This document shows positions 1-8,239 of a stretch of 64,000 bases of DNA, piece by piece. The notes beneath the pieces are model-generated. The model saw only the letters and a program-made list of their open reading frames with translations. It searched no databases and was not told where the DNA came from. The translations under genes were made by a program, and so were the position numbers. Numbering within the stretch: the stretch's first letter is position 1; each line of letters opens with the position of its first letter. The stretch lies in assembly GCF_000092245.1 (NCBI RefSeq), contig NC_014166.1, forward strand, positions 1,922,001 through 1,986,000, read 5' to 3'. This stretch comes from Arcobacter nitrofigilis DSM 7299 (GTDB taxonomy: Bacteria > Campylobacterota > Campylobacteria > Campylobacterales > Arcobacteraceae).

Positions 1-470
1 ACGTCACATGTAAGAATTGGAGTTAAACCATCAGTTAATGGAGTTCCAGCATTTGCAGTAGCAACAATTGATAATTTTCCACTTGCATCTTTTACTAACC
101 AAGCCCATCCTGAACCAAAGTGAGTTACTGCTTTGTTTGTAAATTGAGTTTTAAACTCTTCAACTGATCCAAAAGCTTCAACTAAAGCAGCTTCTACATC
201 ACCAGAGATAGTTGAACCACCTGGAGTTAAACCATTCCAGAAAAAGTCATGATTAAATACTTGTGCAGCATTATTAAAAAGACCACCTTCAGCCTCTTTT
301 ACAATCTCAACTAGAGATAAATCTTCAAACTTTGTTCCAGCTATTAAATTATTTAAATTATTTACATATGTTTGATGATGTTTTCCATAGTGAAATTCTA
401 AAGTCTCTTTTGACATTAATGGTGCTAATGCATCCATTTCGTAAGGTAGTTTCATTAATTCGTGTTTCAT
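1..470 (-). CDS. sodB: Fe-superoxide dismutase, 3' end cut by window edge
   Basis: Converts superoxide to oxygen and hydrogen peroxide in the cytoplasm. The visible N-terminal ~156 residues begin MKHELMKLPYEMDALAPLMS and carry the family's FHYGKHHQTYVNNLN helix and the VFNHDFFWNGL segment, which hold the first two metal-binding histidines; the C-terminal Asp/His ligands lie outside the window. The ATG at 470 has AGGAAT a few bases upstream. The gene reads leftward and is single as far as can be seen. The Fe rather than Mn assignment follows from the family in this phylum and is not proven from the sequence. Confidence 0.95.
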   Translation of the reverse strand, partial: MKHELMKLPYEMDALAPLMSKETLEFHYGKHHQTYVNNLNNLIAGTKFEDLSLVEIVKEAEGGLFNNAAQVFNHDFFWNGLTPGGSTISGDVEAALVEAFGSVEEFKTQFTNKAVTHFGSGWAWLVKDASGKLSIVATANAGTPLTDGLTPILTCD

Positions 471-585
471 TTTAATTCCTTTAAAAAATATTGTTGAGTA
501 ATAATGATACCCCTATTTAATTAAAAAAGAATAATAAGTTCAAATTAGTTTTATATTTAAGAGAAGTTTTTTTGTAATATTAGAT

Positions 586-616
586 AAAAAAAGGGAAAGA
601 AAATCCCTCTTTTTTT
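586..616 (-). terminator. A-/T-flanked hairpin, probable terminator of the YtfJ-like gene
   Basis: On the minus strand an A-rich arm and TCCC-type stem (GGGA at 593-596 pairing with TCCC at 604-607, 7-nt loop) are followed by a run of seven T. The structure overlaps the stop codon at 615-617. The shape fits an intrinsic terminator, but the GC part of the stem is only four pairs. Confidence 0.5.
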
Positions 617-1205
617 ATTTTAATAAGTCTACTAGTGGTTGTAAAGAAGCTTTTTTCTCATCTTCACTCATTGAGCCTTCCATTGCATCTTCTTTAACTT
701 TTCCATTGTAAATATTTGTTATATTTCCATTTTCATCAATCAAATATGCAAAAAACCCAGTTTTTGAAGTATCATATTGATTTAAAGATTTTACCATAGA
801 ACCATCATAATCATAAACCATAGGTATATTAGAATCCTTTGTCAACTCTTCTAGTTTTCCAGGGATAGCCCACTTTTTGATAAACCATGGAGCTGCTGAA
901 ATATTTGCAACCATTACATATGGCATATCAATAGGAAAGTATTTTTTCAAATCTTTTACAACAGATAATGAATCATGATTTCCAACAATAACTAAAGTTT
1001 TAGTACCTTTTTTAAATACTTCACTTGAAGAAATAATATTTTTGCTTCCAACAAGTTCAATATTTTTTGGTAGATTTTCTAAAGTTAACTTACTATTTGC
1101 AACAACATTTGGATTAACTTGTTCTGGTTTTTCAGCAGTAAAATAAACAAGTAATCCAAAACCTATTAAACCCAGAATTACAATTTTTAATATATTTTTA
1201 AACAA
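615..1205 (-). CDS. YtfJ-like membrane-anchored or exported protein, thioredoxin-like fold
   Basis: 196 residues. An N-terminal hydrophobic helix (about residues 5-23) acts as signal anchor or signal peptide, so the rest is periplasmic. The body resembles the YtfJ family: a strand/helix start GTKTLVIVGNHDSL, then VMVANISAAPWFIKKW, then a DYDG segment and a C-terminal FAYLIDENGNI strand, which is the order of a thioredoxin fold. No cysteine is present, so a thiol-redox role is unlikely. YtfJ proteins have no settled function. It is monocistronic, with sodB on the left and a separate FAD-oxidoreductase unit on the right. Confidence 0.7.
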   Translation of the reverse strand: MFKNILKIVILGLIGFGLLVYFTAEKPEQVNPNVVANSKLTLENLPKNIELVGSKNIISSSEVFKKGTKTLVIVGNHDSLSVVKDLKKYFPIDMPYVMVANISAAPWFIKKWAIPGKLEELTKDSNIPMVYDYDGSMVKSLNQYDTSKTGFFAYLIDENGNITNIYNGKVKEDAMEGSMSEDEKKASLQPLVDLLK

Positions 1206-1272
1206 TTTTTTTCCTTTTATAAAATTGGAAGAGTTTAACTATTTATTATAAAAATTAGATTAATAAAGAATA

Positions 1273-2430
1273 TCATTTTATTCTTCTAACCCATTTTTTA
1301 AACAATCTATCAACTGTAATTTCATCTTCTAAAGTGTCATTTCTTTTAATAAAATCTACAAGTTTTTTTGCTAAATATGGAGATAAAACAAAACCTCTTC
1401 CTCCTACTCCATTTAGTACAAAAAGGTTATCATATCTTATAAATCTTTCACTTTTTACAGGTGTTCCATTTTTTAAATATGGAAACATATTTAATGTTTC
1501 TTTAGAATCAATCAAACTTCCTACTAATGGAAAATAATCAAAGCTACTAGCTCTTGGTCCAAAGTAAGTTTTGAGTACTTTAACATCATTTAAAGGTCTG
1601 ATATTATTAGCTTTATCTAAAAGTTCAAAAGTATCTTTTTTGTATAAGTTATTTGTATAACCAATATTGACTAAATTTGATAATTCTGGATTTTCAAAGG
1701 CTTTATATTTCTTTTCAAGATTATTATCAAACCTATGATGTGTAGCACCTATTGATACTTTATAGGTTTTATCATCTAACTTTTCATGTGAAGTTGATAC
1801 AGAACACTCTTTATGATAGTTAAAGTCTATACAAGTTGTAGTGGAAATATCAATTCTTTGTCCCCATACAGCTCTTATTTTTATATACTCTTCATCTATT
1901 AATTCTATGTCAGAGCCAGTAGTTAAAATAAGGTTTTTTGCTTTTATTTCATCGTTAATAATATAAAAATTATCTATTCTTTTTATATGTTTTACATCAT
2001 AATTAAATTTCTTATCAATATTCTTTGTGAGCTTTTTACACATATCATAAGAAAATACCTGAGACCCTATTTTGAAAAAAAATCCATCATTTTTCTCTTC
2101 ACATTCAAAATCAAAATGTTTTTTGTATTCATCAAATTTTAATCTATCTTCATCATCTTTTGGGAGTCTTAAAACACCTTTTTGCACTATCAAATCTTCA
2201 TCCAAATTCTTATAAAAATCAACTGCAAATTTCAAAGATGTAGTTACAAGTTCTTTAAACTTATTTGGTTTTCCAAGTAAAGGAGATAAAAATCCACCAG
2301 CTACTCCTGAAGCAAATTGTGCAACATCATCAAATCTATCTAATAAAAGAGTCTTGTCATCTTTTAAAAAATGTGCTACACAAGATCCTGCAATCCCTGC
2401 TCCAATAATTACATAATCATAATTTTTCAT
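1273..2430 (-). CDS. FAD-dependent oxidoreductase of the DAO family, MnmC C-terminal-domain type
   Basis: 385 residues. The N-terminus has the dinucleotide-binding motif VIIGAGIAGSC (residues 7-17) and the ASGVAGGFLSPLLG segment typical of DAO enzymes. The C-terminus, GPRASSFDYFPLVG followed by NGVGGRGFVLSPYLA, matches the FAD domain of MnmC, which removes the carboxymethyl group from cmnm5U at the tRNA wobble position. The methyltransferase half of bifunctional MnmC is absent, so this is a stand-alone MnmC(o)-like or glycine/sarcosine-oxidase-like enzyme. Its start overlaps the end of the upstream rhodanese gene by 14 bases, indicating one operon. The substrate is inferred. Confidence 0.8.
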   Translation of the reverse strand: MKNYDYVIIGAGIAGSCVAHFLKDDKTLLLDRFDDVAQFASGVAGGFLSPLLGKPNKFKELVTTSLKFAVDFYKNLDEDLIVQKGVLRLPKDDEDRLKFDEYKKHFDFECEEKNDGFFFKIGSQVFSYDMCKKLTKNIDKKFNYDVKHIKRIDNFYIINDEIKAKNLILTTGSDIELIDEEYIKIRAVWGQRIDISTTTCIDFNYHKECSVSTSHEKLDDKTYKVSIGATHHRFDNNLEKKYKAFENPELSNLVNIGYTNNLYKKDTFELLDKANNIRPLNDVKVLKTYFGPRASSFDYFPLVGSLIDSKETLNMFPYLKNGTPVKSERFIRYDNLFVLNGVGGRGFVLSPYLAKKLVDFIKRNDTLEDEITVDRLFKKWVRRIK

Positions 2431-2764
2431 TTTTATCTTTTTTATTTAATAATTTAAAATTTGGTCTCCAATACCCTCTTCCACCATGTAAACTTACACA
2501 TCTAAAACCTGGTAATTTATCTTTATAAAATTCTAATCTACTTTTAGTAGTTTTACCAGTATCACAATAAAATACAAATACTGTTTTATCTTTTGGTAGA
2601 AGTTTCATTTCATAGGGATTATAAGTAATATATTCAGCTCCAACAATTGGCTTTAAAATAGTATCTACTAAAATTACATCTATACCATCTTTTTGAAGTT
2701 CTTCTTTGTATTTTAAGTACTCTTCTTGAGTCCATTCATCTTTTTCAAATATTTTATCATTCAT
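2417..2764 (-). CDS. rhodanese-like domain protein
   Basis: 115 residues, one domain. The rhodanese active-site loop is visible as FYCDTGKTTKSR (Cys at about residue 67), followed by a CVSLHGGRGYWRPN segment that corresponds to the usual L-x-GG-x-x-x-W end of the fold. The cysteine suggests sulfur transfer through a persulfide. It is translationally coupled to the MnmC-like oxidoreductase; a role in the same tRNA wobble modification or another sulfur-relay step is an inference. It is divergently transcribed from cbpA. Confidence 0.8.
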   Translation of the reverse strand: MNDKIFEKDEWTQEEYLKYKEELQKDGIDVILVDTILKPIVGAEYITYNPYEMKLLPKDKTVFVFYCDTGKTTKSRLEFYKDKLPGFRCVSLHGGRGYWRPNFKLLNKKDKNEKL

Positions 2765-2831
2765 ATAATGATTTTAGTATATATTTACTTTTTTAGCAAT
2801 TAATTTACTTTTTTGCTATTAATTATTTTAA

Positions 2832-2852
2832 CTTGATTGACTACGACTCAAG
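2832..2852 (+). promoter_or_regulatory. HAIR operator (HspR binding site) of cbpA-hspR
   Basis: The sequence reads CTTGATT-N7-ACTCAAG. It matches the HspR-associated inverted repeat consensus CTTGAGT-N7-ACTCAAG at 13 of 14 arm positions. It overlaps the -35 box of the cbpA promoter, so bound HspR would block RNA polymerase. HspR is encoded in the same operon, giving the autoregulation known from Helicobacter and Campylobacter. Confidence 0.9.
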
Positions 2853-2865
2853 TTTGTGATATAAT
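2837..2865 (+). promoter_or_regulatory. sigma-70 promoter of cbpA-hspR
   Basis: TTGACT (2837-2842), a 17-base spacer and TATAAT (2860-2865). This is the most consensus-like vegetative promoter in the window, as expected for a repressor-controlled heat-shock operon. The start would fall near 2872, leaving a leader of about 25 bases with TGGAG as ribosome site. Confidence 0.85.
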
Positions 2866-2897
2866 TAGATAAAAAATTAATAATATATGGAGTTTTA

Positions 2898-3776
2898 ATG
2901 GCAAAAAGTTTATATGAAACTTTAGAGGTGAGTGATAGTGCCTCAAGTGATGAAATAAAAAAAGCATACAGAAAATTAGCAAGAAAATATCACCCTGATG
3001 TAAACAAAGATAAAGATGCAGAAGAAAAATTTAAAGAAATTAATGCAGCTTATGAAGTTTTATCAGATAAAGAGAAAAAACAACAATATGACCAACATGG
3101 TGATTCTATGTTTGGTGGACAAAATTTCCATGACTTTGCAAGAGGTCAAGGTGGAAATGTAGATTTAGATGAGATTTTAAGACAAATGTTTGGTGGCTCT
3201 GGTGGCTTTGGTGGAAGTAGTTTTGGAAACCAAGGATTTGGAGGACAAGGTTTTGGTAGTTATAATGAACCAGATTTAGATATGAGTGCTCAAATCACTA
3301 TTGCCTTTGATATTTCTATTCTTGGAGGAAAACAACAAGTATCTTTCAATAATGAATCATTTGATATCAAAATACCAGAAGGTATTAGAGATGGACAAAA
3401 AATAAGAGCAAAAGGTAAAGGTAAATCATACAATGGCAAAAGAGGAGATTTAATCATAAAAATCAATGTAGCTCCTAGTCCTGAGTATACACTTGAAGGA
3501 GATACGTTGACAAAGTATTTTGATATACCTTTAAAAACAGCTCTTTTTGGTGGAAAAGTAGAGATAAGAACAGCACACAAAACTATAACTTTAAAAGTTC
3601 CAGAAAGTACTAAACAGTACCAAAGATTTAGAGTAAAAGAACTAGGTATTTTAAATAGAAAAACTGGAACAAAAGGTGATTTATATTTAAAAGCAAATAT
3701 TGTTTTACCAAAAGTTGAAGATTTAGATGAAAACTTAGTTACTTTATTAAAAGAGAAACTACCAGAAACTATTTAA
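2898..3776 (+). CDS. cbpA: DnaJ-family co-chaperone CbpA
   Basis: 292 residues. The J domain (residues 3-70) has the HPD tripeptide in KYHPDVNKD, needed to stimulate DnaK ATPase. A glycine/phenylalanine-rich linker follows (about 72-125), then the DnaJ C-terminal substrate-binding domains (about 130-285). There is no CxxCxGxG zinc finger, which separates CbpA from DnaJ. The gene follows a HAIR-controlled promoter and is 11 bases upstream of hspR, so it is expected to be derepressed by heat or unfolded protein. Confidence 0.95.
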   Translation: MAKSLYETLEVSDSASSDEIKKAYRKLARKYHPDVNKDKDAEEKFKEINAAYEVLSDKEKKQQYDQHGDSMFGGQNFHDFARGQGGNVDLDEILRQMFGGSGGFGGSSFGNQGFGGQGFGSYNEPDLDMSAQITIAFDISILGGKQQVSFNNESFDIKIPEGIRDGQKIRAKGKGKSYNGKRGDLIIKINVAPSPEYTLEGDTLTKYFDIPLKTALFGGKVEIRTAHKTITLKVPESTKQYQRFRVKELGILNRKTGTKGDLYLKANIVLPKVEDLDENLVTLLKEKLPETI

Positions 3777-3787
3777 AAGAGGATATC

Positions 3788-4168
3788 ATGGAAACAAACT
3801 CATACACAGAACCTGTATATTTAATCTCAGTTGTTGCACAGATTCTAGAAATCCATCCACAAACTTTAAGACAATATGAAAGAGAGGGGTTAATAACCCC
3901 CTCTAGAACAAATGGTAAAATTCGTTTGTATTCCCAAAAAGATATTGACCATATAAAATATGTATTAAGACTTACAAGAGAGTTAGGAATAAATCTTGCT
4001 GGAGTTGATTTAATACTTCAATTAAACAAAAAAATAAAAAATTTAGAAGAAGATGTTCAAAAATATAAAACACAATTAAAACAAATAGATAAGTTTGGAG
4101 TTGTACCATCATCAAAAGCTTTAGTGATTAAAAAAAGCTCTTATGATATAGTGATTTTTGAAGAGTAG
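3788..4168 (+). CDS. hspR: MerR-family heat-shock repressor HspR
   Basis: 126 residues. The N-terminal winged helix-turn-helix (residues 9-75) has the HspR/MerR pattern HPQTLRQYEREGLITPSRTN followed by RLYSQKDIDHIKYV. A coiled-coil segment (about 88-112) would support dimerisation. HspR represses chaperone operons through HAIR sites; the perfectly placed HAIR at 2832-2852 points to autorepression together with cbpA. An AGAGGAT ribosome site precedes the ATG. Its stop lies inside a hairpin shared with convergent ftsZ. Confidence 0.93.
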   Translation: METNSYTEPVYLISVVAQILEIHPQTLRQYEREGLITPSRTNGKIRLYSQKDIDHIKYVLRLTRELGINLAGVDLILQLNKKIKNLEEDVQKYKTQLKQIDKFGVVPSSKALVIKKSSYDIVIFEE

Positions 4169-4183
4169 AAGCTTTTCTACTCT
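4162..4183. terminator. bidirectional hairpin shared by hspR and ftsZ ends
   Basis: Perfect 9-bp stem AGAGTAGAA/TTCTACTCT with a GCTT loop. It contains the stop codons of both convergent genes (hspR TAG at 4166-4168, ftsZ TAG at 4179-4177). There is no long T run on either side, so it is a terminator or 3'-end stabiliser rather than a textbook intrinsic terminator. Confidence 0.6.
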
Positions 4184-5313
4184 GATAAGTGATATTGAAC
4201 TACGTAATCTCTCATTAATGGTGGCACATCTAAATAATTATCTTTATCAGTAATTATATTTTGTTTAGCTCCATCTGAAGGTTCAGACTCTTGTTTTTTA
4301 GGTTCTGGTTTAGACTCAAAACCAGTGGCAACTATAGTAATTTTTACTTCATCTTTCTGTAAAGAATCATCTGAAGTTGTACCAAAAATAATCTCTGCAT
4401 TTGAATCAATAGTTTCATGTATTTTTTCCATAACATTATTAATAGCAAACATAGAAATTTGAGGATGAATATTAAAGTGGATTAAAATACCTTTTGCACC
4501 ACTTAAAGACATCTTATCAAGTAAAGGAGAGTTTGTAGCAGCATCTAAAGCTTTAATAGCAGCATCTTCACCTTTTGCTCGCCCTATTCCCATAAGCGCC
4601 ATACCTTTATGTTGCATAATTGTTCTTACATCAGCAAAGTCAGTATTAATATCACTATTCCCTGGATTTAAAATAACTTCACTCATACCATTTACTGCTT
4701 GATATAAAATATTATCGATGATTTTAAAAGCATCTTTCATACCTATATCTTTATCAACAATATCAAGAAGTCTATCATTTGGTACTACAATTATAGAATC
4801 ACTTACTTTTTTAATCTCTTCAAGACCAAGATTTGCCAATCCTGCTCTTTTTTTACCTTCCCATGTAAAAGGCTTAGTTACAACAGAAACAGTTAATGCA
4901 CCTATTTCTTTAGCTGCTTTTGCGATAATAGCAGCAGCTCCTGTTCCTGTACCACCTCCTAGACCAGCAGCAATAAAAACAATATCAGCACCAGTTAAAG
5001 TACTTTTTATCTCTTCATAACTTTCAATTGCAGAATCTCTACCAACTTCTGGCTTCATACCAGCCCCTAACCCTTTGGTTAGTTTTGCACCTAATTGTAT
5101 TTTTTTAGGAGCTCTTGAGATATTTAAAACTTGTAAATCTGTATTAGCTGAGATTAAGTCAATTCTTCGAGTACCCTCTTGAATCATATGATTGACCATG
5201 TTACAGCCACCACCACCAACTCCAACAACTGTGATTTTTGCTACATTATCTGACAAAGTTTTGTTTGGCATTTCTACTGTTATATCGTCCACTCTAAATA
5301 ATCCATTATCCAT
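4177..5313 (-). CDS. ftsZ: cell division protein FtsZ
   Basis: Tubulin-like GTPase that assembles the division ring. The GTP-binding signature AGLGGGTGTGA lies near residue 115, with VGVGGGGCNMVNHM near the N-terminus and NTDLQVL after it. A variable linker rich in Glu/Lys/Pro leads to a C-terminal conserved peptide YLDVPPLMRD that binds FtsA and other partners. I chose the ATG at 5313 (378 residues): it overlaps the ftsA stop as TAATG and has GGAG eight bases upstream. A GTG nine bases earlier is in frame but has no spaced ribosome site. Translation is coupled to ftsA. Confidence 0.95.
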   Translation of the reverse strand: MDNGLFRVDDITVEMPNKTLSDNVAKITVVGVGGGGCNMVNHMIQEGTRRIDLISANTDLQVLNISRAPKKIQLGAKLTKGLGAGMKPEVGRDSAIESYEEIKSTLTGADIVFIAAGLGGGTGTGAAAIIAKAAKEIGALTVSVVTKPFTWEGKKRAGLANLGLEEIKKVSDSIIVVPNDRLLDIVDKDIGMKDAFKIIDNILYQAVNGMSEVILNPGNSDINTDFADVRTIMQHKGMALMGIGRAKGEDAAIKALDAATNSPLLDKMSLSGAKGILIHFNIHPQISMFAINNVMEKIHETIDSNAEIIFGTTSDDSLQKDEVKITIVATGFESKPEPKKQESEPSDGAKQNIITDKDNYLDVPPLMRDYVVQYHLSE

Positions 5314-6701
5314 TAAAACCACTCCGAAACTTTATTCCAAAATCTAGCCATACCTTTACCTTTGTTTGTTTTCGATATTTTAGGTAATTGAGTAGGATCT
5401 TCAGTTTTAAGTTTTATATCTACATTTGACTTGTTTCCAGGCTGTCTAATATCTCTTTGTATTTCTCTTGCTTCTTCTTTTGGAATAGCTTTTTTCTCTA
5501 TTATTTTTCTTCTAAGTTTTTTATTTGAATCTAGCTCGAAGTTTCTATTTTTATCTAAAGAATAAAAAAGAAGTCCTACAATTGTAGCCATAGCAGAATC
5601 ATCAAAATTCATATAACCATTTTTGATATTTTTAGGATTTGCTACTTTTACAGGTTGATTTTCAAAAACCAAAGTTGCTAATTCTCTTATACCTTTTAAT
5701 TTACTCATACCACCAGTTATAACTATTCCTGCATCTAAATTATCAGCAATTCCACTTCTACTTAATTTTTGTTTTACAAGGATTAGAGTCTCTTCAACTC
5801 TTGCATGAATTATATTTCTAATATCAACTAAAGAAATCTCTTCAGTTACTTGTTCATCCCCAATTCTTGGGATTTTTATTTTTTTGATAGCTAAGTGATC
5901 ATCTTCATTATTATTTGAAAGTAAGCTACCATATTTTATTTTTATTAGTTCTGCTGCATTGTGTGGTGTGTGAAGCATCACTGATAAGTCATTTGTAATA
6001 TGATTTGAGCCAACTGGTATAAAATCAGTATATAAAATTGACCCACCTTTATAACAAACAAACTCTGTAGTTGTACTTCCCATATTTATTACTAAACTTC
6101 CAAATTTATTTTGTTGTTCATCTAAAACTGAAATTGCAGTTGCATATCCATTTAAAACAAAATTAGTAATCTCTATATTTGATTCTTTGAAAGCTGATTT
6201 TAGATTGGTTAAGGCAGTTCTTTTTGCAGTCACAATATAAACTGATACTTCAAGTCTTGCTCCATTCATATTTAAAGGATTATCAACATCTGCTGAATCA
6301 TCTACTTTAAAAAATATTGGAATAACATGTACAACTTCATATTCAGGAACAATAGTAGCATTATACAAAGCCATTTGCATAACTTGGTTTATTTCATGTT
6401 CTGTGATTATTCCATTTGGAACATTTACACTTCCCATGCTTCTTATACCTTTAGTATAAGAACCAGATATCGCAACTACTGTTGACTCAATAGGTTCAGA
6501 GGTACTTCTTCTTGCTTTTAGTACAGCATTTTGTATAGACTTTGAGGCTAATTCAATATTTGTGATAAGCCCTTTATTTATTCCATCACTTGCTTCAATT
6601 CCTGTACCTAAGATATTAATTTTATAGTCTAAATCATTTTTAGCAATAATTGCTGTAACATCAGTAGATCCAATATCTATTGCTAGAAGAGTGCTACCCA
6701 A
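5313..6701 (-). CDS. ftsA: cell division protein FtsA
   Basis: 462 residues. Actin-like ATPase that tethers FtsZ filaments to the inner membrane. The phosphate-1 loop LLAIDIGSTDVTA is at residues 4-16; a phosphate-2-like loop LVINMGSTTTEF is near 205 and the adenosine motif VITGGMSKLKGI near 325. The C-terminal end GMARFWNKVSEWF is an amphipathic membrane-targeting helix. It lies between the PpiD-like gene (3-base gap) and ftsZ (TAATG overlap), the usual pairing in this phylum. Confidence 0.95.
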   Translation of the reverse strand: MGSTLLAIDIGSTDVTAIIAKNDLDYKINILGTGIEASDGINKGLITNIELASKSIQNAVLKARRSTSEPIESTVVAISGSYTKGIRSMGSVNVPNGIITEHEINQVMQMALYNATIVPEYEVVHVIPIFFKVDDSADVDNPLNMNGARLEVSVYIVTAKRTALTNLKSAFKESNIEITNFVLNGYATAISVLDEQQNKFGSLVINMGSTTTEFVCYKGGSILYTDFIPVGSNHITNDLSVMLHTPHNAAELIKIKYGSLLSNNNEDDHLAIKKIKIPRIGDEQVTEEISLVDIRNIIHARVEETLILVKQKLSRSGIADNLDAGIVITGGMSKLKGIRELATLVFENQPVKVANPKNIKNGYMNFDDSAMATIVGLLFYSLDKNRNFELDSNKKLRRKIIEKKAIPKEEAREIQRDIRQPGNKSNVDIKLKTEDPTQLPKISKTNKGKGMARFWNKVSEWF

Positions 6702-6704
6702 TTT

Positions 6705-8171
6705 TTACTCCTTTGAATCTGAAGAAGAGATAACTTCATATTTGCTTTTAAGATTATTTATCAAGTTATTCATTAACTCTGTTCTTTCTAATTTTGATAA
6801 AATATCATTTACAGATGATTCTTCTTCTTTTGTTATATTATCAGCTAGTTTACTTGAATTTACTTTGTAAACTATAACTTTTCCATTTATATCAATTTGA
6901 CCTTCTTTTTCTTTAGCAATAAAAAGTTTGCTTAAAAATGAATAAGCTTCATTTGCAGTTAAACCTTTGATTTTATCAATAGATTTTCTACTAACAAAGC
7001 CTAAATCTTCACCTGTAAAGTTTTTAAGTTCATTTGCTACTAAAGCTTTCATTTTTTCGCTTCTTTGGATATCAATATAATCAGCTTTTACCATATCTTT
7101 TGATAATTCGTAAGAAAGAGGTTTCGGATCGTTTTTCTTAAGTACTTTTACAATTGTAAAACCATCTTTATCTTCAAAAGGTTTTAATACAACACCTAGT
7201 TTTGAAGTTTTGATTTCATTTATATTTTCAGCAGAAAAAGGTAATTTATCTTCATAAATTGTTTCAGTTTTATCAAATTTTGCTTCACCTTTTTTAAGAG
7301 TTAAATATTTTCTTAAGGCATCTTTTTTTGATTCTTTTAAACTAATTACTTTTATCATATCATCTTTTGCTTCATCAAAAGTTTTTAATTTGCCATCTTC
7401 TTTTTTATAATCTGTTTTAAATTTAGCATAATGCTCTTTTAACTCATTTTCACTTGGAGTGATGATTTTTACTGGTAATTTAGAGATTTCCAAATCATAA
7501 GAGTCTGTTGATAAATATTTTATTTTATTTGTTGACCAATACTCTTTTAACTTTTCATCTGTAACATCAACTTTTATTGATTTTGGATCTAATAACTTAA
7601 TAGATACATCATCTTGTGAAAATAATAGTTTTGCTAAGTTATGTACTTCATTAGCTTGAGGAGTGAAATTTAATAAAGATTCAACTTTTTGTAAAAGTAA
7701 ATCTCTTTTTAAAGATTTCTCATAAACAACAGGTGTTGTACCATTTTGAGATAAAACTTTTACATAAAGCTCTTTATCAAATTTTCCATCTTTTATAAAT
7801 GAAGGCATTTGAACTAACTCTTTTGCAATATCTTTATCAGTTACAAGTAAACCTAAATCATCAGCATAAGATAAAATAAGATTTTTTTGAATAACTAAAC
7901 TTAATGCAGCATCAGGAAGACCAATTCTTTTAGCCATCTCTTGATTAAATTTATTTCCATAAACTTGTGAATATTGTCTATATAAAGAAGAATATTCTCT
8001 TTGGTACTCTTCAACACTTATTTTTCTATCACCTACAACTGCAACTGAACCAGAAGAACTTCCGTATTGATAACTTCCCCAACCAACGAAACCAGCGCCC
8101 ACAAACGCTATCACACTTATCCAAATTGTAATTACTAACCACTTTTTATGTCTTTGCATCCAAGTTAACAT
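6705..8171 (-). CDS. PpiD-like periplasmic foldase, SurA-N type with parvulin-like region
   Basis: 488 residues. A single N-terminal membrane anchor (about residues 12-34) leaves the rest in the periplasm. A SurA_N-like chaperone segment follows (about 42-180, VAVVGDRKISVEEYQREY). A region ending GVVLKPFEDKDGFTIVKVL (about 330-350) matches the last part of a parvulin domain, but the central parvulin core is poorly preserved, so peptidyl-prolyl isomerase activity is doubtful, as for E. coli PpiD. It heads the ftsA-ftsZ unit; a role in folding exported proteins is inferred from the family. Confidence 0.82.
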   Translation of the reverse strand: MLTWMQRHKKWLVITIWISVIAFVGAGFVGWGSYQYGSSSGSVAVVGDRKISVEEYQREYSSLYRQYSQVYGNKFNQEMAKRIGLPDAALSLVIQKNLILSYADDLGLLVTDKDIAKELVQMPSFIKDGKFDKELYVKVLSQNGTTPVVYEKSLKRDLLLQKVESLLNFTPQANEVHNLAKLLFSQDDVSIKLLDPKSIKVDVTDEKLKEYWSTNKIKYLSTDSYDLEISKLPVKIITPSENELKEHYAKFKTDYKKEDGKLKTFDEAKDDMIKVISLKESKKDALRKYLTLKKGEAKFDKTETIYEDKLPFSAENINEIKTSKLGVVLKPFEDKDGFTIVKVLKKNDPKPLSYELSKDMVKADYIDIQRSEKMKALVANELKNFTGEDLGFVSRKSIDKIKGLTANEAYSFLSKLFIAKEKEGQIDINGKVIVYKVNSSKLADNITKEEESSVNDILSKLERTELMNNLINNLKSKYEVISSSDSKE

Positions 8172-8239
8172 TCTATTAAAATCCTCGATAAAATTTTAAA
8201 TATATTACTCAAATGTAGCTTTTGAAAATGTTAAACTAC

